Below are positions 22,984-32,591 of a stretch of 40,675 nucleotides of DNA, in pieces. This stretch comes from Flavobacteriaceae bacterium (lineage in GTDB: Bacteria > Bacteroidota > Bacteroidia > Flavobacteriales > Flavobacteriaceae): the NCBI GenBank assembly GCA_009886625.1, contig QXZA01000010.1:1-40675 (forward strand). The letters run 5' to 3'. Position 1 is the first letter of the stretch; each line of letters starts with the position of its first letter. The translations under genes and the position numbers were made by a program. The notes beneath the pieces were generated by a model. The model saw only the letters and a program-made list of their open reading frames with translations, made no database searches and had not been told where the DNA came from.

Positions 22984-22991
22984 TAAATTTG
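22984..22991 (+). promoter_or_regulatory. -7 element for the class V aminotransferase gene
   Basis: TAAATTTG, perfect TAnnTTTG. The expected start near 22997 gives a 25-nt leader to ATG 23022. It is only 4 nt away from the opposing folA element, so the two promoters overlap. Confidence 0.5.
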
Positions 22992-22995
22992 ATCA

Positions 22996-23003
22996 CAAAA
23001 ATA
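22996..23003 (-). promoter_or_regulatory. -7 element for folA-fabD
   Basis: TATTTTTG on the minus strand, perfect TAnnTTTG; the expected start near 22989 gives a leader of about 19 nt to ATG 22970. Its -33 region would lie within the first codons of the divergent gene. Confidence 0.5.
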
Positions 23004-23021
23004 CACTTTCTAACACATTAT

Positions 23022-24062
23022 ATGTATTCTGAGTTTCTGCCATTATTAACAAACTGTACTTATTTAAATACCGCCTATGTAGGCCCAATGAGTAGTAAGT
23101 TGGCAAAATATAGAAGGGAACAAGATGAACATTTTATCCACACTGGAGGTGATTTTAAGTTAAAGGCTTATGATGCACTAGAGGAAACCCATGAGTTGAT
23201 AGCGCATTTTTTTGGAGCGATACCAAAGTATAGCTTTGTTGTTCCAAATTTTTCATTTGGGATTCGACAAGCTTTAGCGCTTTTGCCTAAAAATTTGAAT
23301 GTATTGTTATTGGAAGAAGATTATCCCTCATTGTGTGATGCTTTTGTTGAAAAAGAATTTAATATAAATACTATTGCGCAAGTAAGCGATTTAGAGCAAT
23401 CTATTAAGGCTAGAATTGAGATAGGTGAAATTGACATATTAGCTCTTAGTATAGTACAATACACTTCAGGATTGCTCATTGACATAAATTTTTTAAAAGA
23501 CTTAAAAAAACAATTTCCTAAATTATTGATCATTGGAGATGGGACTCAGTTTCTAGGGGCTCATGCCTTTAATTTTTCTGAGGCTTCATTTGATATAGTT
23601 GTTGGCAGTGGTTATAAATGGCTTATGGCTGGATTTGGAAATGGAGTATTGCTCACCTCAAAGCATTTTTATAACCTATCTAATGCAACTCCAGAGCAAT
23701 TATATGATCAAGTTTTTACCGGACATTTTAATATTTTGGCGACCTCGAGTTTGCGTTTTGCGATTGAAGAGTTGAACCGCTATGACTTTAAGGCATTAAT
23801 GGAGCAAAAGGAACAATTGTCTCAGGAGGTAAAACACAGACTGATTGAACACGATTTTATTGATTCATGGGTAGGTGAACGAAAATCTCACAGTAGTATT
23901 TTTAGTCTAAAGGGTGGTAAAGAATTGTATGAAAAACTTCAAAAGCAAAAAATTCATTGCGCTCTAAGAGGAAGTGGTGTGCGCGTTTCTTTTCACTTTT
24001 ACAACCAATTAGAAGAGCTTGATCGTTTAGTGGTAGTGCTTAATTCATTGAAGGTTAAATAG
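23022..24062 (+). CDS. Class V aminotransferase-fold PLP enzyme
   Basis: A 346-aa fold-type I PLP protein of the class V (NifS/kynureninase-like) group. [49 protein letters not shown] (the PLP-contacting Asp) and the lysine in [18 protein letters not shown] are typical; lack of a reactive-Cys motif argues against a desulfurase. ATG 23022 (MYSEFLPLL) is chosen because the earlier TTG 22989 lies inside the promoter. Substrate unknown. It overlaps thyA by 8 nt in a tail-to-tail arrangement. Confidence 0.85.
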   Translation: MYSEFLPLLTNCTYLNTAYVGPMSSKLAKYRREQDEHFIHTGGDFKLKAYDALEETHELIAHFFGAIPKYSFVVPNFSFGIRQALALLPKNLNVLLLEEDYPSLCDAFVEKEFNINTIAQVSDLEQSIKARIEIGEIDILALSIVQYTSGLLIDINFLKDLKKQFPKLLIIGDGTQFLGAHAFNFSEASFDIVVGSGYKWLMAGFGNGVLLTSKHFYNLSNATPEQLYDQVFTGHFNILATSSLRFAIEELNRYDFKALMEQKEQLSQEVKHRLIEHDFIDSWVGERKSHSSIFSLKGGKELYEKLQKQKIHCALRGSGVRVSFHFYNQLEELDRLVVVLNSLKVK

Positions 24063-24879
24063 CCACTTTACCCTTAATTAACGGATAAGGGTCGTAATTG
24101 ACAAGCTCAAAATCTTCGTAAGTAAAATCAAAAATATTTTTAATTGCTGGATTCAAGCGCATTTCAGGTAATGGCTTTGGTGTTCTTTTGAGTTGTTCGT
24201 TGACTTGATCAAAATGATTGGAATAGATGTGTACATCTCCAAAAGAATGCACAAATTCTCCAGCTTCGTAACCACAAACTTGTGCTACCATAAGCGTCAA
24301 TAAAGCATATGAAGCGATGTTGAAAGGCACACCTAAAAATACATCAGCACTGCGTTGATAGAGTTGACATGAAAGTTTTCCATCTGCAACATAAAATTGA
24401 AAAAAGGCATGACAGGGAGGAAGCGCAGCTTTGTTTTTTGCAACATTTTCTGAAAAAGTTGCTTTGGTGTCTGGCATTACACTGGGGTTCCAAGCAGAAA
24501 CTAGCATTCTTCTACTATCTGGATTAGTCTTTAAAGTATTTATGACTTCTTGGATTTGATCAATTCCCTCACTATTCCAATTACGCCATTGATGCCCATA
24601 TACAGGACCTAAATTTCCTTTTTCGTCAGCCCATTCATTCCATATACGAACCCCATTTTCTTTGAGGTATTCAATATTTGTATCGCCTTTTAAAAACCAC
24701 AACAACTCATGAACAACTGATTTAACGTGAATCTTTTTTGTAGTAACTAAAGGGAATCCATCAGAAAGATTAAAACGCATTTGGTAACCAAAGACACTTT
24801 TAGTTCCTGTTCCTGTACGATCCGTTTTTTCAGTTCCTGTGGTGAATACATGGTTCACCAAATCTAAATATTGCTTCAC
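24055..24879 (-). CDS. thyA: Thymidylate synthase ThyA
   Basis: ThyA methylates dUMP with methylene-THF. The protein is 274 aa from a GTG start at 24879 ([12 protein letters not shown]), with folate and dUMP-binding segments [29 protein letters not shown], the nucleophile Cys 156 in [30 protein letters not shown] and [12 protein letters not shown] short insert before the active-site Cys (about residues 137-152, with [12 protein letters not shown]) lengthens it by roughly ten residues relative to E. coli. No ATG lies near the start, and the -7 element at 24895-24902 leaves only about a 10-nt leader. Confidence 0.96.
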   Translation of the reverse strand: MKQYLDLVNHVFTTGTEKTDRTGTGTKSVFGYQMRFNLSDGFPLVTTKKIHVKSVVHELLWFLKGDTNIEYLKENGVRIWNEWADEKGNLGPVYGHQWRNWNSEGIDQIQEVINTLKTNPDSRRMLVSAWNPSVMPDTKATFSENVAKNKAALPPCHAFFQFYVADGKLSCQLYQRSADVFLGVPFNIASYALLTLMVAQVCGYEAGEFVHSFGDVHIYSNHFDQVNEQLKRTPKPLPEMRLNPAIKNIFDFTYEDFELVNYDPYPLIKGKVAI

Positions 24880-24894
24880 TTTTATCTATTTTTT

Positions 24895-24902
24895 CAAAAA
24901 TA
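24895..24902 (-). promoter_or_regulatory. -7 element for thyA
   Basis: TATTTTTG on the minus strand, perfect TAnnTTTG, 15 nt before the GTG start. Confidence 0.45.
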
Positions 24903-24969
24903 GATGCATTTGTTGTAGTTTACTTCTTTTGGAGGGAAAGATTATCAAAAAAAATTAACAATTTTATAT

Positions 24970-25584
24970 CTATCTTTTTCGCTTGGAGATTTCATCACGA
25001 ACACGAACTGCTTTTTCATAATTTTCTTGTGAGACTAGCTTTGATAATAAGGTCTTTAATTTTGAGAGTGATAATTCCTTGAGGTCTTTTGGGATCTCAC
25101 TTTTTTCACTTTGTTCAGTGACAAAATTTTGTATCCAGTTGTCTTCAGAGAGTTTTTTTTCTCTTGTAGATACAGCTGCGGTAAATCCTGCTTTTTTTAA
25201 AATAGAATCATAAATAAAAATAGGAGCTTTATAACGAAGGGCCAAGGCAATGGCATCTGATGTTCTGGAATCAATGATTTCCTCGATTTTATCACGCTCA
25301 CAGATAATACTAGCATAAAAAACACCGTCTACCAGTTTGTGAATGATTACTTGTTTTACGATAATTAAAAAGCGTTCTGCAAAACTTTTAAATAAATCAT
25401 GGGTCAGTGGACGCGAAGGTTTTATTTCTTGCTCCAAGGCAATGGCAATGGATTGTGCTTCAAAACCTCCTATGATTACTGGAAGTTTTCGATTCCCATC
25501 ATTTTCACTCAAAATAAGAGCGTAAGCCCCAGTTTGCGTTTCACTGTAGGAAATCCCCTTTACCGTCATCTGTATCAACTTCAT
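24970..25584 (-). CDS. Bifunctional nuclease-domain protein with UVR motif
   Basis: A 204-aa two-domain protein. Residues about 1-130 form the BFN domain (DUF151), recognisable from LPVIIGGFEAQSIAIAL, RPLTHDLF, DGVFYASIICE and IDSRTSDAIALALRYKAPIF. Residues about 165-203 form a UvrB/UvrC-like UVR motif (LLSKLVSQENYEKAVRVRDE). BFN was named after plant proteins with RNase/DNase activity; in bacteria the role is not well defined. The BFN plus UVR arrangement is common in Bacteroidota. It is divergent from pdhB. Confidence 0.9.
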   Translation of the reverse strand: MKLIQMTVKGISYSETQTGAYALILSENDGNRKLPVIIGGFEAQSIAIALEQEIKPSRPLTHDLFKSFAERFLIIVKQVIIHKLVDGVFYASIICERDKIEEIIDSRTSDAIALALRYKAPIFIYDSILKKAGFTAAVSTREKKLSEDNWIQNFVTEQSEKSEIPKDLKELSLSKLKTLLSKLVSQENYEKAVRVRDEISKRKR

Positions 25585-25687
25585 ATCTATTTCAATAATG
25601 CATTATAAATTTAACTTTATTGAGGCGTATTTTAATAAACGTACATTTTCATTCTTTATTGAGTAAAGTAAATAGATAATTATTGAT

Positions 25688-25695
25688 TAAATTTG
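25688..25695 (+). promoter_or_regulatory. -7 element for pdhB
   Basis: TAAATTTG, perfect TAnnTTTG, 20 nt before ATG 25716. Confidence 0.5.
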
Positions 25696-25715
25696 CAAAC
25701 GAATGAATTTTACAC

Positions 25716-26693
25716 ATGAAGACCATACAATTTAGACAAGCCATCGCAGAGGCAATGAGCGAAGAAATGAGACGCGACGAATCCATTTATTTGATGGGTG
25801 AAGAAGTTGCTGAATACAACGGGGCATACAAAGCCTCTAAAGGAATGTTAGATGAATTTGGAGCAAAACGCGTAATCGATACTCCTATTTCAGAATTAGG
25901 ATTTTCGGGGATTGGCGTAGGATCTACAATGACTGGAAACCGCCCAATTATTGAATTCATGACCTTTAATTTTGCTCTAGTAGGGATAGATCAAATTATT
26001 AATAATGCTGCAAAAATTCGACAAATGTCTGGTGGACAATTCCCATGTCCTATTGTCTTTAGAGGACCTACGGGTTCTGCAGGACAACTCGCAGCTACAC
26101 ACTCTCAAGCTTTTGAAAGTTGGTACGCTAATTGTCCTGGTTTGAAAGTAATTGTACCTTCTAATCCATATGATGCAAAAGGGCTATTGAAATCGGCAAT
26201 TCGTGATGACGATCCAGTGATTTTTATGGAGTCAGAACAGATGTATGGAGATAAAGGGGAAGTACCGGAAGGAGAATACACCCTCCCAATTGGTGTCGCT
26301 GAAATTAAAAGAGCAGGAAAAGATGTTACTTTAGTTTCTTTCGGGAAAATCTTAAAGGAGGCTTTACATGCTGCTGAAGAATTATCAAAAGAAGGAATTG
26401 ATTGTGAAGTAATTGATTTAAGAACAATCCGTCCTTTGGACTATAATACCATATTTGAATCAGTTAAAAAAACAAACCGTTTGGTTATACTTGAAGAGTC
26501 TTGGCCTTTTGGGAATATTTCTACAGAAATCACATATCAGGTACAGAATCAAATATTTGATTATTTAGATGCCCCTGTTGAAAAAATTAACACTGCAGAT
26601 ACTCCAGCACCCTATTCACCAGTTCTTTTAAAAGAATGGTTACCAGATTATCAAGATGTAATTAAAGGAATCAAACGCGTGATGTATCATTAA
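25716..26693 (+). CDS. pdhB: Pyruvate dehydrogenase E1 component, beta subunit
   Basis: A 325-aa E1 beta subunit that, with E1 alpha, decarboxylates pyruvate on thiamine diphosphate. Typical segments are MKTIQFRQAIAEAMSEEM, LMGEEVAEYNGAYK (the Glu that activates ThDP), GIGVGSTMTGNRPIIEFM, GGQFPCPIVFRGPTG, THSQAFESWYANCPGLKVI and the C-terminal YSPVLLKEWLPD. The closeness to pyruvate (rather than branched-chain) members is judged from overall pattern. pdhA and the E2 gene are not in the window, the usual Bacteroidota situation of a detached E1 beta. Confidence 0.92.
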   Translation: MKTIQFRQAIAEAMSEEMRRDESIYLMGEEVAEYNGAYKASKGMLDEFGAKRVIDTPISELGFSGIGVGSTMTGNRPIIEFMTFNFALVGIDQIINNAAKIRQMSGGQFPCPIVFRGPTGSAGQLAATHSQAFESWYANCPGLKVIVPSNPYDAKGLLKSAIRDDDPVIFMESEQMYGDKGEVPEGEYTLPIGVAEIKRAGKDVTLVSFGKILKEALHAAEELSKEGIDCEVIDLRTIRPLDYNTIFESVKKTNRLVILEESWPFGNISTEITYQVQNQIFDYLDAPVEKINTADTPAPYSPVLLKEWLPDYQDVIKGIKRVMYH

Positions 26694-26818
26694 CCTATCA
26701 CAAACTAGTTCAGAAAAAAATTGACTTAAAATGCTCAATTTTATTAGCCCATAAATGAGGTTTTGTATTCTAGTTTGTTTTACTATTTTTACCACACTTT
26801 TTAAATAAAAAATTTAAC

Positions 26819-29155
26819 ATGGAATTAATCATAACATTTTTACCTGCCTTTGGAATCTTGGCTTTACTATTTGTTTTTATAAAGAACAACTGGGTTGCCA
26901 AACAAGAAGTTGGAAGTGAGAAAATGGCAAGAATCGCCAAGAATATTGCCGATGGTGCAATGTCATTTCTTAAAGCAGAATACAAGATTCTTTCAATTTT
27001 TGTTGCTGCAGTAGCAGTGCTTTTATTCTTCAAGGGAAGTAATGAAGAAGGTTCAAACGGAATGGTTGCAGTATCCTTTGTAGTAGGTGCAATTTGTTCT
27101 GCCCTGGCAGGATTTATTGGAATGCGAGTTGCAACTAAAGCCAACGTAAGAACTACTCAAGCAGCAAGAACTTCTTTAGGAAGAGCCTTGGAAGTAGCAT
27201 TTGCTGGAGGTGCAGTGATGGGATTGGGTGTTGTAGGTCTTGGTGTATTAGGACTTAGTAGTCTTTTCGCTATTTATCAAAACATTTGGCCTGGTGCAGA
27301 AAACCTCACTTTGGTATTGAATGTATTAACAGGATTTTCCATGGGAGCTTCTTCAATTGCATTATTTGCAAGAGTAGGAGGAGGAATTTATACTAAAGCA
27401 GCCGATGTAGGTGCAGATTTAGTAGGTAAAGTTGAAGCGGGTATTCCAGAAGACCACCCACTAAACCCTGCTACAATTGCTGATAATGTTGGGGATAACG
27501 TAGGAGATGTTGCTGGAATGGGAGCCGATCTTTTTGAATCTTATGTAGGTTCAATTATTGGGACCATGGTTTTAGGAGCATTTATAATTACTCCAGATTT
27601 TGCTGGATTAGGAGCAGTATACCTTCCTCTAGTACTCGCTGCTGTAGGGATTATCATGTCCATTATAGGAACATTCTTTGTACGAGTAAAAGAAGGTGGT
27701 AACCCACAAAGTGCTTTAAACATTGGTGAGTTTGGTTCTGCAGGTTTGATGGTAATTGCCTCATATTTCATCATTACAACAATGATTCCAGATGCTGTAG
27801 AAGGATTGCCTTATGGAGCTATGGGTATTTTCTGGGCCACAATTGCTGGTTTAGTAGCTGGTTTAGGAGTAGGAAAAATAACAGAATATTATACAGGTAC
27901 AGGAACCAAACCAGTACAGTCAATTGTAAATCAATCTGAAACGGGTGCTGCAACCAATATTATTGCTGGATTGGGTGTAGGGATGATGTCAACAATGATT
28001 CCAATTCTTTTGATCGCTGCCGCAATTTTAGTGTCACATCACTTTGCAGGACTCTATGGTATTGCAATTGCAGCTGTGGGTATGTTAGCAAATACGGGGA
28101 TCCAATTAGCGGTAGATGCTTACGGACCAATCTCGGATAACGCGGGTGGAATCGCTGAAATGGCAGAATTACCAAGCGAAGTAAGAGAGCGTACCGATAC
28201 CTTAGATGCTGTAGGTAATACTACTGCTGCAATAGGAAAAGGTTTTGCTATTGCTTCTGCTGCTTTAACTGCATTGGCTTTATTTTCCGCCTTTATGCAG
28301 GTAGCTAATGTAAGAAGCATAGATGTTTCACAACCACGAATCATGGCAGGGTTGCTTGTTGGGGGAATGCTTCCCTTCGTATTTTCTGCATTGTCTATGA
28401 ACGCTGTAGGTAGAGCCGCTATGGCAATGATCGAAGAAGTTAGACGACAGTTTAAAAATATTCCCGAATTGAAGGCAGCTCTTGAAGTGATGCGAAAGTA
28501 TGACTCAGATATGACAAAAGCTTCGGATAAAGATCGTGCAACTTTTGATGCTGCAGACGGGAAAGCTGATTATCAAAAATGTGTTGAAATTTCAACTACA
28601 GCCTCGATTAAAGAAATGGTATTACCAGGATTATTAGCAATTGCTGTTCCTGTTGCCGTTGGTTTTATTGGTGGAGCAGAAATGCTTGGAGGTTTATTAG
28701 CTGGGGTTACTACATGTGGTGTTCTTATGGCAATCTTCCAATCCAACGCAGGTGGTGCATGGGATAATGCTAAAAAAATGATCGAATCTGACGGAAGAAA
28801 AGGTACTGATGCTCACAAAGCAGCAGTTGTTGGTGATACTGTAGGAGATCCTTTTAAAGACACTTCAGGTCCTTCTCTAAACATTTTATTGAAATTGATG
28901 TCGGTTGTGGCTTTAGTAATTGCACCTAGCATTGCAATGAATAGCGATGCCGTTGCAAGCTACACAAACGATAAAATTGAAAATAAAGCAACTACTGAAC
29001 TATTAGTTCCTGGTTCTGATGACATTACGGTTACAGTAAAGTCTGTAAACGAAGATAAAAGCTTTACTGTTGAAGTTTCTCTTGAAGGGGATCAAGCAGC
29101 AGTATTAGAAACTCTAGATGGATTGACTACTGAAATCGATCAGATTTTAGAATAA
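26819..29155 (+). CDS. hppA: Membrane-bound ion-translocating pyrophosphatase
   Basis: A 778-aa, about 16-helix pump that couples PPi hydrolysis to Na+ or H+ export. The PPi/Mg sites are complete: [54 protein letters not shown] and [17 protein letters not shown]. The segment [13 protein letters not shown] has Ala where K+-independent enzymes have Lys, so this is a K+-dependent type. Whether it pumps Na+, H+ or both depends on the position of a Glu in helix 6 that I will not assign by eye. A hydrophilic tail of about 60 residues follows the last helix (from about [16 protein letters not shown]), longer than in most family members. Confidence 0.95.
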   Translation: MELIITFLPAFGILALLFVFIKNNWVAKQEVGSEKMARIAKNIADGAMSFLKAEYKILSIFVAAVAVLLFFKGSNEEGSNGMVAVSFVVGAICSALAGFIGMRVATKANVRTTQAARTSLGRALEVAFAGGAVMGLGVVGLGVLGLSSLFAIYQNIWPGAENLTLVLNVLTGFSMGASSIALFARVGGGIYTKAADVGADLVGKVEAGIPEDHPLNPATIADNVGDNVGDVAGMGADLFESYVGSIIGTMVLGAFIITPDFAGLGAVYLPLVLAAVGIIMSIIGTFFVRVKEGGNPQSALNIGEFGSAGLMVIASYFIITTMIPDAVEGLPYGAMGIFWATIAGLVAGLGVGKITEYYTGTGTKPVQSIVNQSETGAATNIIAGLGVGMMSTMIPILLIAAAILVSHHFAGLYGIAIAAVGMLANTGIQLAVDAYGPISDNAGGIAEMAELPSEVRERTDTLDAVGNTTAAIGKGFAIASAALTALALFSAFMQVANVRSIDVSQPRIMAGLLVGGMLPFVFSALSMNAVGRAAMAMIEEVRRQFKNIPELKAALEVMRKYDSDMTKASDKDRATFDAADGKADYQKCVEISTTASIKEMVLPGLLAIAVPVAVGFIGGAEMLGGLLAGVTTCGVLMAIFQSNAGGAWDNAKKMIESDGRKGTDAHKAAVVGDTVGDPFKDTSGPSLNILLKLMSVVALVIAPSIAMNSDAVASYTNDKIENKATTELLVPGSDDITVTVKSVNEDKSFTVEVSLEGDQAAVLETLDGLTTEIDQILE

Positions 29156-29170
29156 GATTCATTATTTAAT

Positions 29171-29202
29171 AAAAAAAGCGGCTCATTAGAGCCGCTTTTT
29201 TT
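29171..29202. terminator. Bidirectional terminator between hppA and the dNK gene
   Basis: AAAAAAAGCGGCTC (29171-29184) and GAGCCGCTTTTTTT (29189-29202) form a 14-bp stem with a 4-nt ATTA loop; the A and T runs at both ends make it functional on either strand for the two convergent genes. Confidence 0.92.
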
Positions 29203-29208
29203 ATGCCT

Positions 29209-29814
29209 TTATTTTAATTTTTCATCAATGATTTGAATCACTTTGGTCAAATCTTCTTTGTTGTCCACAAAGTCTAGGGAATCCACATCAATGATAATCA
29301 GTTTTTTTTCATCGTATGTACTGATCCAAGCTTCATAACGTTCATTAAGACGGCTCAAATAATCAATACTAATAGAGTTTTCATATTCCCGTCCTCGCTT
29401 GTGAATCTTACTAACTAAGTTGGGGATGGAGGACCTCAAATAAATCAACAGATCAGGTCCTTTTATAAGGGATTCCATTAAACTAAAGATACCCTGATAG
29501 TTATTGAAATCTCTCTGATTCATAAGCCCCATAGCGTTGAGGTTGGGAGCAAAGATATGTGCGTCTTCGTATATGGTGCGATCCTGAATGATTGTTTTTT
29601 TGCTTTCTCTGAAAGAAAGAAGCTGTTCAAATCGACTCTTTAAAAAGTAGATTTGAAGATTAAAAGACCAACGTTCCATATGATTATAGAAATCATCTAA
29701 ATAAGGGTTGTCAATGACATCCTCAAAATGGGCTTCCCAATGATAGTGTTTTGCTAATAGTTCTGTTAAGCTTGTTTTTCCAGCGCCAATATTTCCGGCA
29801 ATAGCAATGTGCAT
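29209..29814 (-). CDS. Deoxynucleoside kinase
   Basis: A 201-aa enzyme of the deoxyguanosine/deoxyadenosine kinase family that salvages deoxynucleosides. The P-loop is IAGNIGAGKTSLTELLAKHY, followed by WEAHFEDVIDNPYLDDFY, IIQDRTIYEDAHIFA (the DRS-type motif), LLIYLRSS and the LID segment HKRGREYENSIS. Substrate preference cannot be decided by eye. It starts at ATG 29814 and is transcribed alone, away from the metK operon. Confidence 0.92.
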   Translation of the reverse strand: MHIAIAGNIGAGKTSLTELLAKHYHWEAHFEDVIDNPYLDDFYNHMERWSFNLQIYFLKSRFEQLLSFRESKKTIIQDRTIYEDAHIFAPNLNAMGLMNQRDFNNYQGIFSLMESLIKGPDLLIYLRSSIPNLVSKIHKRGREYENSISIDYLSRLNERYEAWISTYDEKKLIIIDVDSLDFVDNKEDLTKVIQIIDEKLK

Positions 29815-29935
29815 AGTCTTTTGTGTTTATTTATTGTATTGCAAAGTAGGGGCTTTTTTGAAAAGAAAAAAATGCTACTTAGATTAAAAAACAGCTATTT
29901 TTTTATAAAAAAGTTTCTTCGCTTAAAAAAATGTG

Positions 29936-29943
29936 TACATTTG
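29936..29943 (+). promoter_or_regulatory. -7 element for the methionine operon
   Basis: TACATTTG is a perfect TAnnTTTG match; transcription would start at about 29949, immediately before the riboswitch stem at 29954. This puts the aptamer at the extreme 5' end of the mRNA. Confidence 0.65.
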
Positions 29944-29953
29944 TAATGTTAAA

Positions 29954-30004
29954 CGAGGAAGGATTTGACTGATTGCACACCTCGAAAAAAAAATGCTAAA
30001 CCAG
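29954..30004 (+). promoter_or_regulatory. SAM-II-type riboswitch for the metK operon
   Basis: P1 is CGAGG (29954-29958) with CCTCG (29980-29984). The loop reads AAGGATTTGACTGATTGCA and the 3' single strand runs through an A-rich linker to TGCTAAA (29994-30000) and CCAG. This follows the SAM-II pattern known from Alphaproteobacteria and Bacteroidota (P1, then GAUUUaAC...UUGCA, closing P1, A-rich linker, GCUAAA for the pseudoknot). The ligand would be S-adenosylmethionine, the product of the first gene. Bases 29956-29966 can alternatively pair with 30030-30040. The start codon is 30057, so the aptamer does not itself cover the ribosome site. Confidence 0.82.
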
Positions 30005-30056
30005 AGTTGCTTTTTTTAAACAACTGTTTAAATCCTTCCTAAAAAGCAATAAATAA

Positions 30057-31313
30057 ATGTCATATTTTTTTACCTCAGAATCTGTAAGTGAAGGTCACCC
30101 AGACAAAATCGCTGATCAAATTAGCGATGCTTTACTCGATAATTTTTTAGCTTTTGACCCTGAAAGTAAGGTTGCTTGTGAAACGCTAGTGACTACAGGG
30201 CAAGTGATTTTAGCAGGAGAAGTCAAAAGTGCAACCTATCTTGATGTTCAGTCCATTGCACGAGAAACAATAAATGCCATAGGATATACCAAGGGAGAAT
30301 ATCAGTTTAGTGGAGATTCTTGTGGTGTAATTTCACTCATACATGAACAGTCCCAAGATATTAATCGTGGAGTAGATCGAGAAGATAAAGAAGCTCAAGG
30401 AGCAGGAGATCAAGGAATTATGTTTGGTTATGCTACGGTAGAGACGGAGTCTTATTCCCCGCTAGCACTTGATCTTTCACATAAAATTTTAATTGAACAT
30501 GCTGCGTTAAGAAGAGAAAATAACGAAATCACTTATTTACGTCCTGACGCAAAATCTCAAGTTACCATTGAGTATGATGAAAACAATAAGCCTTTAAGTA
30601 TTGACACCATAGTTGTGTCTACCCAGCACGATGATTTTGATGCTGATGAAGTGGCGATGTTAGAAAAAATCAAAGCAGATGTTATTTCGATTTTAATTCC
30701 AAGAGTTAAGAAAAACTTACCTCAAGAGATTCAAAATCTTTTTGGAGAGGATATTACCTATCACGTAAATCCAACAGGAAAGTTTGTAATTGGCGGACCA
30801 CACGGTGATACCGGTTTAACTGGACGCAAAATTATTGTGGACACTTATGGCGGAAAAGGCGGTCATGGTGGAGGAGCCTTTAGCGGAAAAGATCCAAGTA
30901 AAGTAGATCGAAGTGCAGCTTATGCAGCCCGTCATATGGCAAAAAATCTTGTTGCTGCAGGAGTAGCCGATGAAATTTTAGTGCAACTGAGTTATGCCAT
31001 TGGAGTAGTAGAACCTACTTCAATCAATATTAAAACGTTTGGAACCTCCAATGTTTCCCTAAGTGACTCCGAAATTGCAGAAAAAGCAGCAACCCTTTTT
31101 GATATGCGTCCATATGCTATAGAACAACGTTTGAAGCTAAGAAATCCGATGTATTTGGAAACCGCTTCTTATGGACACATGGGGCGCCAGCCTCTTACTA
31201 TAACAAAAACGTTTGAGTCCCCTTACAACGGAAAAGTATCGAAGGAAGTAGAGCTTTTCACCTGGGAAAAATTAGATTATTTAGAGACGATTAAAAAAAC
31301 CTTTCAACTATGA
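30057..31313 (+). CDS. metK: S-adenosylmethionine synthetase
   Basis: MetK makes SAM from methionine and ATP. The 418-aa protein is complete: [20 protein letters not shown], then [33 protein letters not shown] (P-loop-like), [20 protein letters not shown] and the C-terminal SYGHMGR. It starts at ATG 30057, with a leader of about 110 nt containing the riboswitch; the bases before the start (30041-30056) are A-rich without Shine-Dalgarno. It leads the operon and its TGA overlaps the next ATG by 4 nt. Confidence 0.97.
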   Translation: MSYFFTSESVSEGHPDKIADQISDALLDNFLAFDPESKVACETLVTTGQVILAGEVKSATYLDVQSIARETINAIGYTKGEYQFSGDSCGVISLIHEQSQDINRGVDREDKEAQGAGDQGIMFGYATVETESYSPLALDLSHKILIEHAALRRENNEITYLRPDAKSQVTIEYDENNKPLSIDTIVVSTQHDDFDADEVAMLEKIKADVISILIPRVKKNLPQEIQNLFGEDITYHVNPTGKFVIGGPHGDTGLTGRKIIVDTYGGKGGHGGGAFSGKDPSKVDRSAAYAARHMAKNLVAAGVADEILVQLSYAIGVVEPTSINIKTFGTSNVSLSDSEIAEKAATLFDMRPYAIEQRLKLRNPMYLETASYGHMGRQPLTITKTFESPYNGKVSKEVELFTWEKLDYLETIKKTFQL

Positions 31314-32581
31314 GTACTTCATTAGCAACCAAGGCATTACATGCAGGACATGATGCCAATAATACACAAGGATCACAAGCTGTTCCTATTTATCAAACAA
31401 CATCTTATGTGTTCAAGGATTCGGACCATGCAGCAAATCTATTTTCTCTTGCAGAGCCTGGATATATTTACACACGACTAAACAATCCAACCAATGATGT
31501 TTTAGAACAGCGTTTAGCCACTCTAGAAGGCGGTGTGGCAGCAGTAGCTACTGCTTCTGGAACTGCTGCTATCGCAACCACTTTAATGGTGATTTTAAAA
31601 ACAGGAGATCATATTGTAGCCTCTAACAGTTTATATGGAGGAACCTATAATTTACTAGCCAATACACTTCCTCGTTTTGGAATTACAACCACTTTTGTAG
31701 ATCCCGATGCTCCAGAGGAATTCTCAAAAGCTGTTCAGCCCAATACACGTGCCTTCTTTGCGGAGTCTTTAGGGAATCCAAAATTGGATGTGTTAGATTT
31801 GAAAGCGATTTCAGATCACGCAAAAACAGCTAAAGTTCCGTTTATTGTAGACAATACAGTGGCTTCTCCCGCATTATTGAATCCTATTGAACATGGTGCC
31901 AATATAGTGATCCATTCCCTGACTAAATATTTGACTGGAAATGGAACTTCTTTAGGGGGGATTATTATTGATGGAGGAACTTTTGACTGGGGCAATGGAT
32001 TGTTTCCAGAATTTACAGAACCCAATCCAAGTTATCATGGATTAAATTATCACGAAGCTCTAGGAGCAATTGCTTTTATTGCTAAAGTTCGAATTGAAGG
32101 ACTTCGTGATTTAGGAAGTGCACCAAGTCCTTTTAATAGTTTTCAAACTATTCAAGGAATTGAAACTTTAGATATCCGAATGAAGAAACATTCAGAAAAT
32201 GCACTAAAACTTTCTGCTTGGCTTTCAACTAGAGACGAAGTAGCATGGGTAAATTACCCTGGATTAAAAACGTCCAAATACAATACTCTTGCACAGAAAT
32301 ACCTGCCTAAAGGACAAAGTGGAATCATAACCTTTGGATTAAAGTCTGGTTTTGAAGGAGGAAAAAAAGTGGCAGATCACACAAAACTATTTGCACTTTT
32401 AGCCAATATTGGAGACACAAAATCTTTGATTATACACCCTGCAAGTACAACTCATCAACAATTGGATGAAGCAACTCAGAAAACAACGGGAGTAACACAA
32501 GACCTCATTCGATTGTCTGTAGGTTTGGAAGATATTAAAGATTTAATCGAAGATCTAGAAGCAGCTTTTGCAAAACTATAA
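31310..32581 (+). CDS. metY: O-acetylhomoserine sulfhydrylase (MetY type)
   Basis: A 423-aa PLP enzyme of the Cys/Met metabolism family that makes homocysteine from O-acetylhomoserine and sulfide. Typical segments: [74 protein letters not shown] and the PLP lysine in [16 protein letters not shown]. The long form (about 420-430 aa with an insert after the lysine, FDWGNG) is characteristic of MetY rather than MetB/MetZ. The ATG overlaps the metK stop by 4 nt. Confidence 0.93.
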   Translation: MSTSLATKALHAGHDANNTQGSQAVPIYQTTSYVFKDSDHAANLFSLAEPGYIYTRLNNPTNDVLEQRLATLEGGVAAVATASGTAAIATTLMVILKTGDHIVASNSLYGGTYNLLANTLPRFGITTTFVDPDAPEEFSKAVQPNTRAFFAESLGNPKLDVLDLKAISDHAKTAKVPFIVDNTVASPALLNPIEHGANIVIHSLTKYLTGNGTSLGGIIIDGGTFDWGNGLFPEFTEPNPSYHGLNYHEALGAIAFIAKVRIEGLRDLGSAPSPFNSFQTIQGIETLDIRMKKHSENALKLSAWLSTRDEVAWVNYPGLKTSKYNTLAQKYLPKGQSGIITFGLKSGFEGGKKVADHTKLFALLANIGDTKSLIIHPASTTHQQLDEATQKTTGVTQDLIRLSVGLEDIKDLIEDLEAAFAKL

Positions 32582-32591
32582 GCATCGGTAA

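Noticed and set aside
26701-26777. 8-bp inverted repeat CAAACTAG/CTAGTTTG between pdhB and hppA.
   Set aside because: The loop is over 60 nt and no T-tract follows directly; repeats of this length arise by chance in AT-rich DNA.
26770-27144. Minus-strand open frame of 124 codons over the start of hppA.
   Set aside because: It overlaps a strongly conserved gene on the plus strand and has low-complexity composition; shadow.
29954-30004. SAM-I (S box) riboswitch as an alternative reading of the metK leader.
   Set aside because: There is no four-way junction or K-turn; the short H-type pattern with GATTTGAC, TTGCA and TGCTAAA fits SAM-II.
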